A DNA stretch of 64,000 bases from Vibrio sp. AND4 (GCF_000171815.1 NZ_ABGR01000002.1:310001-374000), one strand, 5' to 3'. Positions 1 to 9,376 are shown, numbered from the stretch's first letter. Numbers and translations are program-made. Notes: a model not told the origin generated them from the sequence alone.

Positions 1-50
1 CAGGGTTGGGAATCGAAAGCACATCAGGTCGATCGACTAGTGAGGGCGCT

Positions 51-1478
51 ATGAATGACTTAAGAGATAATCTCACCCTTTTACTACACGGAGCATGGCG
101 ACGCCGTCACTTAATCATCACCCCTATGCTTGTCCTACCAATTTTGGGCTTTTTGGTCAGTAAAGCCATGCCAACCAAATACGAGGCGCACACAAGCATG
201 CTGATCCAAGAAACGGCCAAAATGAACCCATTTCTTGAAGACCTCGCTGTTTCAACCATGTTGAAGGACCGACTGAGCGCCTTGAGCACTCTGCTCAAAA
301 GCCGTCATGTGTTATATTCCGTCGCCAAAGAGCAAGGCCTAGTAAAAGACACAATGGACGCTAACGAGCAAGAATTCATCATTAAAGATCTTGCTGATCG
401 ATTGACGGTTGAGCAGCTCGGAAAAGACTTTATTCAAATCAAACTTACGAGTAGCCAATCTGAAGGTATGGAAGAAATGCTGAGCTCGGTCAGCAATCAT
501 TTTGTTGAGCAACTTTTGGCACCTGAGCGATCCTCTATAAAAGATTCAAGCCACTTTTTGACCATTCATATTGATAAGCGTCGTGAAGATCTGAACAAAG
601 CGGTACAAGCTTTTGCTGAGTACAAAAATGTCTACTCTCATGCCACACCTGAGATGCAGGCACAGAGCTTGACACGTCTCGCCAGCTTAAAACAAACACT
701 CGCCGAGAAAGAGGCGGAGTTAGCGGGCGTTAAACGAAGCCTTGGCAGCCTTGATCAACAACTTTCAAGGACCAATCCGGTGATCGGGAAGATCGAAGAA
801 CAAATAATCGACATACGCAGTAAACTCACTTTGTTGCGGTCGAAATACACAGAAGCGCACAGTTCAGTCCAAGGCAAGCTACGCGAGTTAAATCGCCTAG
901 AGTATGAGCGTTCGGTGCTGCTCAACTCGAATCAGCCAACAATGAACAGTGACCAGCTCTGGGACATTGCAAGTACAGCAACAGTGAGCAAGATTGGCAG
1001 TGCCCAACCACTGCTTGTCTCTCAGCTTCACCAATTGCAAATTATGCGTGGCCGTTACGAGTCTTTGGAAGAAGAGACATCAAGCCTAAGAAACATGATC
1101 CAAGAGTTAGAAAATAATGCAAATCGCTTCGGCAGCACAGCAACAGAAATCACACGGCTTGCTCGTGATGTTACGGTAAAGCGTGAGCTGTACGAAGCGC
1201 TCGTCCAACGTTATGAAATGGCTCAATTAACAGGGGCTCTGGGCGTTTTTGAAGAGAACAAACGCGTTAAAGTCATCGATGAGCCTTACACACCAAGCTT
1301 ACCTTCCAACTTGCCCACGTTCATCTTTGTGATTTTAGGCTTTATTGGTGGTACTGGTTTAGGAATTGGTTTTGCTACCATTGCCGAGCTAGCGGATAAT
1401 TCAGTTCGATCTCGAAAAGCACTTGAGAAACACCTTGGCGCTCCAGTAATAACAACCATCCCTACAATTAAATTCTAA
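51..1478 (+). CDS. sypO: Polysaccharide chain-length determinant (Wzz/GNVR type), SypO-like
   Basis: Inner-membrane chain-length regulator for an exported polysaccharide. One membrane segment lies near residues 20-40 and a second near 420-440. Between them is a long, largely helical periplasmic coiled-coil region with heptad-like Leu/Glu/Lys patterning. The C-terminal tail after the second membrane segment is short, so no tyrosine kinase domain is fused. I start at the ATG at 51, preceded by GAGG; an in-frame TTG at 6 would only add a non-conserved leader. It is followed 228 bp later by a sigma-54 promoter and three glycan enzymes in the order known for sypO-sypP-sypQ-sypR of Vibrio. The family call is firm. 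The syp name rests on gene order and is inferred. Confidence 0.8.
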   Translation: MNDLRDNLTLLLHGAWRRRHLIITPMLVLPILGFLVSKAMPTKYEAHTSMLIQETAKMNPFLEDLAVSTMLKDRLSALSTLLKSRHVLYSVAKEQGLVKDTMDANEQEFIIKDLADRLTVEQLGKDFIQIKLTSSQSEGMEEMLSSVSNHFVEQLLAPERSSIKDSSHFLTIHIDKRREDLNKAVQAFAEYKNVYSHATPEMQAQSLTRLASLKQTLAEKEAELAGVKRSLGSLDQQLSRTNPVIGKIEEQIIDIRSKLTLLRSKYTEAHSSVQGKLRELNRLEYERSVLLNSNQPTMNSDQLWDIASTATVSKIGSAQPLLVSQLHQLQIMRGRYESLEEETSSLRNMIQELENNANRFGSTATEITRLARDVTVKRELYEALVQRYEMAQLTGALGVFEENKRVKVIDEPYTPSLPSNLPTFIFVILGFIGGTGLGIGFATIAELADNSVRSRKALEKHLGAPVITTIPTIKF

Positions 1479-1656
1479 CGTTAACGCTTAACTTTCACTC
1501 GAGACGAGACTTTATTTAGTCGGTTTTGTGTTAACCCACGCTATCATCTCGCCCCATTTCTATTAATTTTGAATCTCAAATTAGGAATCGAGTTTTCTAA
1601 TTTCGAACTTTCATAAAAAACACGGTTAAGCAATTGTTTATAAAGTACTTAATTTC

Positions 1657-1672
1657 TGGCACGCCCCCTGCA
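1657..1672 (+). promoter_or_regulatory. Sigma-54 (-24/-12) promoter
   Basis: The sequence TGGCACG, four bases, then CTGCA matches the RpoN consensus at the invariant GG and GC, which are 12 bp apart. It lies 35 bp before the start of the sypP-like gene. In the syp locus of V. fischeri, sypP is one of the genes known to have its own sigma-54 promoter activated by SypG. I could not assign a SypG enhancer site with confidence. Confidence 0.8.
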
Positions 1673-1706
1673 GAGTTCAATCCAACTGTCTGTGTAGGAT
1701 TTTGGA

Positions 1707-2819
1707 ATGGCAAACTCAGATACTCAACAATATCCGGCGACCAGTAACGTAATCATCCACGTCGTACAACATCTTGCGCCGGGTGGTCTAGAGACATTGG
1801 TGCTTGAAATGCTTCGATTTGCGAAACCAGAAGACTCGGTTTACGTGATTAGCTTAGAAGGTAAAAAGGCCACCGCACTTGGCAATTGGGAAAAATTGAC
1901 AACTTTTGAGTCTCAACTCCACTTTTTAAATAAACCCTCTGGTCTTAGTCTGGCTACAATTCGTGCACTAGGCGACAAGTTGAAAATATTAAATGCCAAC
2001 ATCGTCCACACTCATCATATCGGACCGCTGTTTTACGGGGGTATTGCTGCACGGCTCAGTGGCATCAAAACGCTGATTCATACTGAACACGATGCATGGC
2101 ACTTAAACAATAAACGAGCAGCACGATTACAATCCACCCTGCTCAGTGTGCTACGACCGCAAGTGGCAGCGGATGCCAATTTTGTCGCAGAACAACTTAT
2201 CGATAAGTTAGGCTATAAAAGTGTCGAGACTATTCACAATGGCATAGATTGCGAAAAGTTTACTGATGGCGACCAAAATACTGCAAGAACGTTTTTCTCT
2301 CTCCCGAAAGATAAGTTCATCATTGGCACCGCTGGGCGGTTAGAGGCAGTGAAAGGCCAAGAGGTTTTACTCGAAGCCTTCTCTCACCTGCCCAATCATA
2401 CGCATCTTGCCATCGCGGGTTGCGGTAGCCAAAAGGCACGACTTGAGGCGAAAGCACAATATCTTGGTATTCGAGAGAGAGTTACGTTTCTTGGGTTGAT
2501 TGAAGACATGCCAAGTTTTTATCAGAGTCTCGATTTATTCTGCTTACCATCACTACAAGAGGGATTTCCCCTATGCACACTAGAAGCACAAGCCTGCGGT
2601 GTACCCTGTATAGCGAGTGATGTTGGTGCAGTAAAGGAAACTCTATCTCCGCAAATCGGGACCCTTGTACCACCAAACCAAGTGCCAATGCTGACTGATG
2701 CTCTATTGCAGCAACTGTCCTGCTCACCTTGCTCTCCTAGGGAGTATATTCTCCAGCACTTTGATATCCAAACTATGGTTAATCGCTATGCGACGCTAGC
2801 TAGAGGAAGTAACTTATGA
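1707..2819 (+). CDS. sypP: Glycosyltransferase family 4, SypP-like
   Basis: Retaining GT-B glycosyltransferase expected to add a sugar from a nucleotide donor during exopolysaccharide repeat-unit assembly at the cytoplasmic face. The N-terminal domain has a glycine-rich GGLE loop near residue 27 and an HTHH motif near residue 100. The C-terminal domain has the GRL...KG donor-binding region and the EGFPLCTLEA motif, which is the E-x7-E signature of GT4 enzymes. Length (370 aa) is normal. It is preceded by the sigma-54 promoter and overlaps the next gene by 4 bp, so translation is probably coupled. Acceptor and donor sugars cannot be read from sequence. Confidence 0.8.
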   Translation: MANSDTQQYPATSNVIIHVVQHLAPGGLETLVLEMLRFAKPEDSVYVISLEGKKATALGNWEKLTTFESQLHFLNKPSGLSLATIRALGDKLKILNANIVHTHHIGPLFYGGIAARLSGIKTLIHTEHDAWHLNNKRAARLQSTLLSVLRPQVAADANFVAEQLIDKLGYKSVETIHNGIDCEKFTDGDQNTARTFFSLPKDKFIIGTAGRLEAVKGQEVLLEAFSHLPNHTHLAIAGCGSQKARLEAKAQYLGIRERVTFLGLIEDMPSFYQSLDLFCLPSLQEGFPLCTLEAQACGVPCIASDVGAVKETLSPQIGTLVPPNQVPMLTDALLQQLSCSPCSPREYILQHFDIQTMVNRYATLARGSNL

Positions 2820-4012
2820 CTGATCTACTATGGGTAACAGGCTTTATTTTTTCAGCGTTACTCATCATCTACCATCATGTTGGTTATCCGTTGGTTTTAA
2901 ACTGGCTTTCTGCGCGTCACAAACAGCTTGCCACATTAAAAATTACTAGGCGAGAACGTTGTTACAAATCCACCGATAGTGACCGCACCCTCCCTACGAT
3001 GACGGTGATCGTTACAGCATACAACGAAGAACAGTGGATAGCAGAAAAGATACGCAACCTAGCGAGCCTAGATTACCCCAGAGACAAGCTGACGATCATT
3101 ATCGCCTGTGACGGTTGCTCTGATAGCACCGCAGAGATCGCGCAAAATACGATTCAAGAGGCAATTTGCGCAGATACCCTGTTTATTATTCACGACCACA
3201 AAACAAACCGTGGAAAAGTGAGTTTAATTAACTCTGAAATGTCAAGCGTCACCTCTGAAATCACGGCCTTGAGTGATGTTTCCGCCCTCGTTTCTTGTGA
3301 CTCGCTCCTACTCGCCAGTTCGCATTATCAAAACGAACAAGTCGGTGTGGTCAATGCTACCTACCAAATCATGTCAACCCAAAATCAAGGCGAAGCGGCG
3401 TACTGGCGTTACCAAACCAATGTGAAATTGAAAGAGTCCCTGATCGGTGCAACTATTGGCGCTCATGGCGCTTTCTACACCTTTCGAACCCGTCTGTTCG
3501 CGCCACTAGAGCCTGAGATCATTAACGATGATTTTATTTTACCAATGCGAATTGTACTCCAGGGCTATGCATCCATTTATGAGCCAAAGATGCAAGCTAT
3601 TGAGTTAGAGGAAAGTTCTGAGCGTTCTGACTTCAAACGTCGTTTACGAATTTCAGCAGGTAATATGCAGCAATTCTTGAAATTGAAAAGGCTGCTACTA
3701 CCACGTTATCGTGGCACTGCATTTACATTTTTGTCGGGGAAGGTGCTTCGTCTCGCTACGCCTTACTTAATGATAATTTGCCTAGTAAGTTCGCTATTGC
3801 TTATAGAACACAAAGCGTTCCTCGTTTTATTTGCCGCACAACTGATATTCTACCTAATGGCGTTTATCTCTTATTTAATACCTGCATTCAAAGTATTTAA
3901 GTCATTCAAGTTGATTCACTACATAGTCGTTGGCCACATAGCTAATTTTGTTGGTGGGCTTCTTTACCTACTAGGCATAGAAAAAGATCGCTGGAAGCAC
4001 TCTAGTCCATAA
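2816..4012 (+). CDS. sypQ: Membrane glycosyltransferase family 2, SypQ-like
   Basis: Processive-type GT2 enzyme of the inner membrane. One N-terminal membrane helix is followed by a GT-A domain with VTAYNE, the CDGCSDST nucleotide-binding stretch and the NDDF acid motif, then an RRLRIS segment in the place of the usual Q/RxxRW motif. Three hydrophobic segments close the protein (about residues 310-390), which fits a glycan-conducting membrane domain. It overlaps sypP by 4 bp and is followed 10 bp later by sypR. The replaced QxxRW motif means substrate and processivity should not be assumed. Confidence 0.78.
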   Translation: MTDLLWVTGFIFSALLIIYHHVGYPLVLNWLSARHKQLATLKITRRERCYKSTDSDRTLPTMTVIVTAYNEEQWIAEKIRNLASLDYPRDKLTIIIACDGCSDSTAEIAQNTIQEAICADTLFIIHDHKTNRGKVSLINSEMSSVTSEITALSDVSALVSCDSLLLASSHYQNEQVGVVNATYQIMSTQNQGEAAYWRYQTNVKLKESLIGATIGAHGAFYTFRTRLFAPLEPEIINDDFILPMRIVLQGYASIYEPKMQAIELEESSERSDFKRRLRISAGNMQQFLKLKRLLLPRYRGTAFTFLSGKVLRLATPYLMIICLVSSLLLIEHKAFLVLFAAQLIFYLMAFISYLIPAFKVFKSFKLIHYIVVGHIANFVGGLLYLLGIEKDRWKHSSP

Positions 4013-4022
4013 GGAAAACACA

Positions 4023-4661
4023 ATGAAAATTTCACGCTACGACTCAAACATTCACTGTGCAAAGCGCGCTTTTGATGTGGTTTTCTCTCTACTCATTTTA
4101 CTCACCACATTGCCGCTGATACCCATGATTGCACTGGTCATTGTGATCAATTCGAAAGGCCCGGTGATTTACCGTCAACTCCGAGTTGGTCGTTGTACAC
4201 CTGAGAGGATGGACTTGTTTGAAATCATGAAATTCCGCACCATGTACATTGATGCTGAGCAGCGTTCAGGCGCAACATGGGCCTGCGAGAATGATCCTAG
4301 AATCACATCGGTTGGCCGTTTTCTGCGCAAGACTCGTTTAGATGAACTACCTCAACTTATCAATGTTCTGAAGGGCGAAATGTCATTGATTGGCCCTCGC
4401 CCAGAGCGCCCAGCCTTTTATCAAAAGCTGGAAAACGAAATCCCTTACTTTGTCGAACGCACATACGGTGTATTACCGGGGATCACAGGCCTGGCGCAGG
4501 TTAACCAAGGTTATGATTCTTGCATCGAAGACGTTCGTCGCAAAGTGGGCTATGACCACAGTTACGCGTTGAGTTTAAGTTCTTTCAACTCTTGGATTTC
4601 GATGGACCTTTCTATAATGAGCAAAACGCTGGTCGTCATGTTCGATGGTCGTGGTCAGTAA
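4023..4661 (+). CDS. sypR: Undecaprenyl-phosphate sugar-1-phosphate transferase, SypR-like
   Basis: Bacterial sugar transferase (PF02397 family) that starts glycan assembly by moving a sugar-1-phosphate onto the lipid carrier. One N-terminal membrane helix (about residues 20-42) is followed by the catalytic core with KFRTM, RKTRLDELPQL, the GPRPE motif and PGITG. The length (212 aa) matches the short catalytic class without extra N-terminal helices. It is the last gene of the sypPQR-like operon. No clear terminator was found in the 48 bp before the convergent gene. Confidence 0.82.
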   Translation: MKISRYDSNIHCAKRAFDVVFSLLILLTTLPLIPMIALVIVINSKGPVIYRQLRVGRCTPERMDLFEIMKFRTMYIDAEQRSGATWACENDPRITSVGRFLRKTRLDELPQLINVLKGEMSLIGPRPERPAFYQKLENEIPYFVERTYGVLPGITGLAQVNQGYDSCIEDVRRKVGYDHSYALSLSSFNSWISMDLSIMSKTLVVMFDGRGQ

Positions 4662-4709
4662 ACCCATCAAGGTAGAGCTGTGGATAGAAAGCAAGCATTA
4701 AACTAGATC

Positions 4710-5099
4710 TTACTCCTGCCACTGGCGGCGCATGTTTTCAATCGTCGCGAGTGGTACATCATGTACACTTTGATACTCGCATCGACATACCCTCACTTCA
4801 ACCTCAATGCCATTCATCCGGCAGAATTCTGCGTACTGCGTCATCTCCCAATGGCGTACAAACGTATTGCTGACAATCACCGACTTTCCCCTCCTCAGCC
4901 ACATACAGGTTTGCTGAAAACACCATTCATGCGCTTTGGCTAATTTTGTGCCATCAAAAACGTATTCACCACTTTCATTTTCAAAGTACATATCAGCCTC
5001 AAAATGTTTTGCTTTGAGCTGTTTGGATAATTTTTTAGCAAGCGTCGTCTTGCCAGAGCCGGGTAAACCACGAATTAGAAAAAGTTTAACGTTGGACAT
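4710..5099 (-). CDS. P-loop NTPase/kinase (AAA_33 type)
   Basis: Small cytoplasmic ATP-binding protein of about 129 aa. A Walker A motif (RGLPGSGKTT) sits near the N terminus, followed by a EAD acid pair near residue 32 and a VIVSNTFV strand near residue 74, as in NEDD4BP2-like or zeta-toxin-like small kinases. The start at 5099 (MSNVKLF) puts the first beta strand directly before the P-loop. A longer frame to 5180 would add a hydrophobic stretch untypical of this fold and lacks a ribosome site, though the chosen start also lacks a strong one. The substrate is unknown. Confidence 0.7.
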   Translation of the reverse strand: MSNVKLFLIRGLPGSGKTTLAKKLSKQLKAKHFEADMYFENESGEYVFDGTKLAKAHEWCFQQTCMWLRRGKSVIVSNTFVRHWEMTQYAEFCRMNGIEVEVRVCRCEYQSVHDVPLATIENMRRQWQE

Positions 5100-5114
5100 A
5101 GTGAGAGTTTTGCA

Positions 5115-5207
5115 ATGAAAGACCCACAAACTGTACGCAATTTTTATGAAAAATACAGCCAAAACGAGCTGAAGTGGCATTCAATCCTCACTCAAGCACG
5201 CAAATAA
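5115..5207 (+). CDS. Possible 30-aa small protein
   Basis: An ATG at 5115 opens a 30-residue frame beginning MKDPQTVRNFYEKY and ending in LTQARK. GAGAG lies just upstream. It starts 15 bp from, and diverges from, the P-loop gene. The composition is protein-like (charged, amphipathic), but a frame this short could occur by chance. Confidence 0.25.
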   Translation: MKDPQTVRNFYEKYSQNELKWHSILTQARK

Positions 5208-5277
5208 TCGTTAGTTTTCGTATCCTGTTTTCGCAGTTTAGAAGTCTCACAGTGTAAAAGCTGTACCTATCAAAGAA

Positions 5278-5294
5278 GGAGGCTTGCTGCCTCC
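5278..5294 (-). terminator. Rho-independent terminator
   Basis: Hairpin GGAGGC-TTGCT-GCCTCC with a TTCTTT tail on the minus strand. It is placed 35 bp after the stop of the dCache protein gene. Confidence 0.55.
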
Positions 5295-5329
5295 CTCCAT
5301 ATCTTTTCACGAATTAGACATCAATGTGT

Positions 5330-6268
5330 CTAATATCGGTGACCCGCGTCTTGCCCTGACGACACTCGTCTACCCAACAAACGTGCGATAGCAAGGTAAA
5401 TCGCAATCATCAACATCACGTTTGCCACAAAAATTAACGTGCCTTTACCTAGTACAGTGCTCAATTTCGATTTGGAAAGTAGAATCCAAGGTGTTCCATC
5501 TATTCGAGCAAACTCAACGTATGATAGTTCCAGTGGATAGCGGTAAGTAAAGAAACCTCCTCTATTTTCTTCCGTTAGCGCTTTTAAGTTCTCCTCGCGG
5601 TCGAACAGTTTTTCATAACCATAATTGAACAAGTTGATGCCAATATATTGTTCATCACCAGAGTGTCCGATAACGTTGAGGTCCTCATCTAAAAGGACAT
5701 TAAAGATGCTATCCCCTCCCTCAACATCAAGTGCTTTTTGAATCTCTGAGAAATGGATAGATGCAGAGATTGTACCTTGTAAATCTCCGCGAGCATCAAA
5801 CATTGGACTGCACATTACATACACCATTTGCCCGTTAGACACATCCGTTAAAACATTGCTCATGACTGTTTTTTTGGTGCGAATAACTTGATGAAAGTAC
5901 TTTTGGTTGGCAATAGAGTGAACTTTGTCATGATGAGTACTCACCATTCTACCCACACCATTACTGAACCCTATGCCAGCAAGAGCAAACGCTTGTTTGT
6001 AAGGTGTTGCTCTTTTTGCTCTCTCATGTAGGGAGATGGTGGATTCAGTAAAATGTTGATCAGTGCTCATTGCTCGCAATAAACCCCGGTAACCATCAAT
6101 AATGGTATCAAGTTTGATCTCAGCAGATCTAATGTGATGTTTGGAAAGATATTGAACTTCACCCACTTTCTGATGAGCCCAAAAAATAAAATTGGTAAAA
6201 AGTACAGTAAGGAATGCCAGGACTGCGCACCGTAATATCACCGACTGAAAGCTTTTGGATACGTTCAT
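5330..6268 (-). CDS. Orphan double-Cache membrane sensor without output domain
   Basis: Membrane protein with an N-terminal helix (about residues 12-32), a periplasmic region of about 245 residues and a second helix (about 280-300) followed by only about 12 residues. The periplasmic part reads as a dCache_1 ligand-binding domain: a long first helix, the GVGRMVSTH and YFHQV region, the SPMFDARGDLQGTI strand and a membrane-distal second lobe. Relatives normally continue into HAMP/MCP, GGDEF or kinase domains. Here the frame stops right after the second helix, and no such domain follows downstream. It may be a truncated chemoreceptor or cyclase, or a ligand-binding partner for another protein. 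Confidence 0.7.
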   Translation of the reverse strand: MNVSKSFQSVILRCAVLAFLTVLFTNFIFWAHQKVGEVQYLSKHHIRSAEIKLDTIIDGYRGLLRAMSTDQHFTESTISLHERAKRATPYKQAFALAGIGFSNGVGRMVSTHHDKVHSIANQKYFHQVIRTKKTVMSNVLTDVSNGQMVYVMCSPMFDARGDLQGTISASIHFSEIQKALDVEGGDSIFNVLLDEDLNVIGHSGDEQYIGINLFNYGYEKLFDREENLKALTEENRGGFFTYRYPLELSYVEFARIDGTPWILLSKSKLSTVLGKGTLIFVANVMLMIAIYLAIARLLGRRVSSGQDAGHRY

Positions 6269-6555
6269 GATTTAGTCATTGTAAGGAATGTCGTTTGAAT
6301 TTTTTCATTAGGGTAAAAATACTCATTATTTGCGACCTTTCACTTATAAACGTTTAAGCATCTCAGGTTACCTGGATATAGATTTAACCGCAGAAATTTG
6401 ATAATTATACCCACACCTACATACGTAAACAGTCTTTTTTCTCCTTTTTCGACAAAATATTTTTCTCAAACAATTAATGACTTTTATTTATAAATATTAT
6501 TTTTCGGGTGTAATTACTTCCACAAACGTAAATAGCAATCGACATGGTATTTCTT

Positions 6556-6894
6556 TTATTTATTTCTATACTGACTTTTTTCTTTTTTTCTGCTTTCCAG
6601 ACGAGCTTTAGTTTTCTTATCTCGACGCTTTAATGCTCGGAAAAACTTTGACTCTTCATGATACCAGCCGATAACACTAATGGGGAACCCTACTAGCATC
6701 ATGATAAAAACGTCGGCGATAAATTGCTCAGTCACATCTCTGATCGTATGCAGCTCTCCAAAAACGAACAAGCCGATAACTTTGCCAACCAACAATGCGC
6801 AGCAAATCATAAAGAAAGACTTCATGATGTAATGCCATTTACCTTTCTTGCGTTCCTCTCGCCAATACACATACTTGTGCTCACGGTTGTACAT
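6556..6894 (-). CDS. Small two-helix membrane protein, unknown
   Basis: 112-residue protein with a basic N terminus, two hydrophobic segments (about residues 25-47 and 58-76) and a very basic C-terminal tail rich in Lys and Arg, so both ends should face the cytoplasm. A strong ribosome site (GGAGGGTGAA) directly precedes the ATG at 6894, which supports it as a real gene. No known function is recognised. The 287 bp downstream, before the dCache gene start, hold no gene. Confidence 0.6.
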   Translation of the reverse strand: MYNREHKYVYWREERKKGKWHYIMKSFFMICCALLVGKVIGLFVFGELHTIRDVTEQFIADVFIMMLVGFPISVIGWYHEESKFFRALKRRDKKTKARLESRKKEKSQYRNK

Positions 6895-7027
6895 TTCACC
6901 CTCCGAATGAGTGACACTGTCACACCTTATAAATAGGACGGCAGAACGAGACAGCAGACTCGCACTACTATAATAATAGTGCGATTAGAAAGAGTTGCTT
7001 GTTGAACTAATGATAACTATCTTGAAA

Positions 7028-7055
7028 ACGCCGCTACGTGCCTTAGGTGAGGCGT
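7028..7055 (-). terminator. Probable terminator of hdeD-like gene
   Basis: On the minus strand an ACGCC...GGCGT stem is followed by TTTTC, about 90 bp after the HdeD-like stop. The loop is long and holds a possible inner stem. A second hairpin without a T-run (CGCACTA/TAGTGCG) lies at 6961-6983. Confidence 0.4.
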
Positions 7056-7143
7056 CTTTGAGCTAGCTAACTAAATGGACCAGCGACAACGGCTAATTAG
7101 AGTGCTGAGTATTGTGCAAACAAATGTATCCTTAATCACACCT

Positions 7144-7707
7144 TCACTGAGAAAGCTTTTTAATTTGCAACCCCATAAAGATGAAACTAATGCCTTCAAT
7201 CAACAGCGAGATCCCCACAAATGTCCCCAATAGCGAAGTTGAAAACGTAGGATCATCGAGCGACATAAAGAAGTAGCCACCGATCAACACCGAAATCACA
7301 CCACTCAATACAATTAAATTACTACTGGGTAGACTGCGGTTACTGAGACCAAAGAAGACACGAGTGAGACCATTTAAGATCATCACGATAACCATCAACA
7401 TGGTAATCGTGACCAGACCAGCAAGTGGCTTGAAAAGGATAAACAAACCACCCACGATATACAGTACGGCACTGAACACGTACCAAAGCTTTTCTTTCCA
7501 TAAATTGATTGAAAAGGAGTGGTAAGCCTGAACCAGACCACTGAACAATAGAACAGCCCCCACAATCGTTGATATCGTTACACCTGCAAATACCGGCAAG
7601 CTAATCGCTCCAATGCCCAATAATGCGACAATAACGCCAACGATAACAAAGTATTTCCAGCCTTTGGACAAAAATGTGGCCTGTTGCGATTGATTTGAAT
7701 TTTCCAT
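7144..7707 (-). CDS. HdeD family (DUF308) inner-membrane protein
   Basis: 187-residue integral membrane protein with six hydrophobic segments arranged as three helix pairs, the usual form of the HdeD/DUF308 family linked to acid and stress resistance in enterobacteria. The start is the ATG at 7707, because AAGGGG lies just before it; a TTG at 7722 would be an unusual choice. It stands alone, upstream of and divergent from the MscS-type channel gene. The family call is firm; the physiological role in Vibrio is inferred. Confidence 0.8.
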   Translation of the reverse strand: MENSNQSQQATFLSKGWKYFVIVGVIVALLGIGAISLPVFAGVTISTIVGAVLLFSGLVQAYHSFSINLWKEKLWYVFSAVLYIVGGLFILFKPLAGLVTITMLMVIVMILNGLTRVFFGLSNRSLPSSNLIVLSGVISVLIGGYFFMSLDDPTFSTSLLGTFVGISLLIEGISFIFMGLQIKKLSQ

Positions 7708-7950
7708 TGGTTGCCCCTTCAATTAAATGTGATCTGCCTAAACAGTCTAGATTAAATATTGAAAGTTCACTGACTTGGTAGAAATACATATGTCTTTTAC
7801 ATAAATGCATGTTAAACCCACATTATCTCTTCAGATTTACGCTACTTTTGAATAGTGCGCTTCAAGATTGCGGGATTAAGCCATTGAAAATAGTATGGTG
7901 GAAGAATGTTTAGACCCTTTTCTGACACTGGTTACCTGACTTTTCTATAG

Positions 7951-9270
7951 ATGTTGCCACTCCTTCCATGCGGCCAATTATTTGAGGATGACATTTTGCT
8001 CGATCATCATATTCGTACCTTCATTTCTGAAAAGCTCAGCTCAGTGGGTATCAACAGCGATCCATATGGTCTTGAACTCATGATCGTATTTATTCTAGCA
8101 AGCCTTACTGCGGCAATACTCAGCTATTTGATTGTTCATCACCTGATTGTTCGAACAGCCCATAATATTCTGCAGAAAGCCAACAAACCACTCGCTGAGA
8201 GTTTGGCAAAATACGACGTATTGGAAAAACTTTCACTGCTCGTCCCAATCATGGTGCTTGATGTTTTCATCCCTCTTGCAGTCGGTCACTATGATTGGTT
8301 GGCAGCTATCTTAGATAGAACTTTAAGTATTTCAATTTTGATCATTTTTGTGTGGATGACGTTCGCTCTTCTTGACGCACTGAATGACATTGCGACCTTC
8401 AAAGGCATCACAAGAAAAATGCCGATAAAAAGCTTCGTTCAACTGATTAAGCTATTCACCTTTTTCGTTGGCGTTGTCGTGTCGATGTCAATTCTCGCCA
8501 ACGAATCACCAATACTCTTCTTATCGGGTTTAGGTGTCGCGACTGGTTTCGTGATGCTGGTGTTTAAGGATACGATATTAGGCTTCGTTGCTGGCATTCA
8601 GCTTTCCGCCAATCGAATGATCAGTTTAAACGATTGGATTCAAATGGACTCATACGGTGCGAATGGTACAGTTGAAGAAATCTCACTAACAACAGTGAAA
8701 GTGCGAAATTTTGACAACACAGTCAGTATGCTGCCTGCGTATGCTCTGGTACAAAATGCGTTTATCAACTGGCAAGGCATGTCAGATTCAGGTGGTCGCC
8801 GCATTAAACGTTCAGTAAACGTCGATGTCACCTCGATTCGTTTCTTATCTGATGAAGAAGTTGAAAAACTAAAAAGTGTTCGAATTCTGCGTCAATACAT
8901 TTATGAAAAAACGCGTGATATCAATACATACAATGAAAAGGTGAGCGACGCCCCAGCATTGGCCAACCTTCGCCACATGACAAATTTGGGTATGTTTCGG
9001 GCTTATATCAACGCTTATCTAAGAGCGAACAAAGACATACACCCATACATGCTGATTATGGTTAGACAACTCGAACCAACATCAGAAGGTATTCCATTGC
9101 AAGTCTACGCATTTACCAATAATACGGACTGGGTCTATTACGAAGGCGTGCAAGCAGACTTGTTTGATCACATTTATTCAATCATGCCACTCTTCGACTT
9201 ACGACCGTATCAAAAGCTTACAAGCAATGATGTCTCTCATATCGTACAGGAACGGGCAAAATCAGCTTGA
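7951..9270 (+). CDS. YbdG-like mechanosensitive channel (MscS superfamily)
   Basis: Inner-membrane channel of the YbdG/MscM class: about five N-terminal membrane segments, then the MscS pore helix and beta domain. The pore region reads GLGVATGFVMLVFKDTILG, and the beta domain contains NDWIQMD and GTVEEISLTTVKVRNFDN, close to the MscS signature. The length (439 aa) fits YbdG better than the 286-aa MscS. The ATG at 7951 lacks a good ribosome site, whereas a TTG at 7996 has GAGG just upstream, so the true start may be 15 codons later. Confidence 0.83.
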   Translation: MLPLLPCGQLFEDDILLDHHIRTFISEKLSSVGINSDPYGLELMIVFILASLTAAILSYLIVHHLIVRTAHNILQKANKPLAESLAKYDVLEKLSLLVPIMVLDVFIPLAVGHYDWLAAILDRTLSISILIIFVWMTFALLDALNDIATFKGITRKMPIKSFVQLIKLFTFFVGVVVSMSILANESPILFLSGLGVATGFVMLVFKDTILGFVAGIQLSANRMISLNDWIQMDSYGANGTVEEISLTTVKVRNFDNTVSMLPAYALVQNAFINWQGMSDSGGRRIKRSVNVDVTSIRFLSDEEVEKLKSVRILRQYIYEKTRDINTYNEKVSDAPALANLRHMTNLGMFRAYINAYLRANKDIHPYMLIMVRQLEPTSEGIPLQVYAFTNNTDWVYYEGVQADLFDHIYSIMPLFDLRPYQKLTSNDVSHIVQERAKSA

Positions 9271-9315
9271 AAAATATAATCATGGATAATAGATGCCACC
9301 CTGAATGCAAAAAAG

Positions 9316-9338
9316 GGGCGCTATATTTGAAAGCGCCC
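9316..9338 (-). terminator. Bidirectional terminator
   Basis: Hairpin GGGCGCT/AGCGCCC lying between two convergent genes. On the minus strand it is followed by a run of six T, making it a strong terminator for the M64 peptidase gene. On the plus strand the T content is weaker (CTCTTCT). Confidence 0.8.
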
Positions 9339-9376
9339 TCTTCTATCGTTCTTAAACCGTCTATGACGTAATTACA

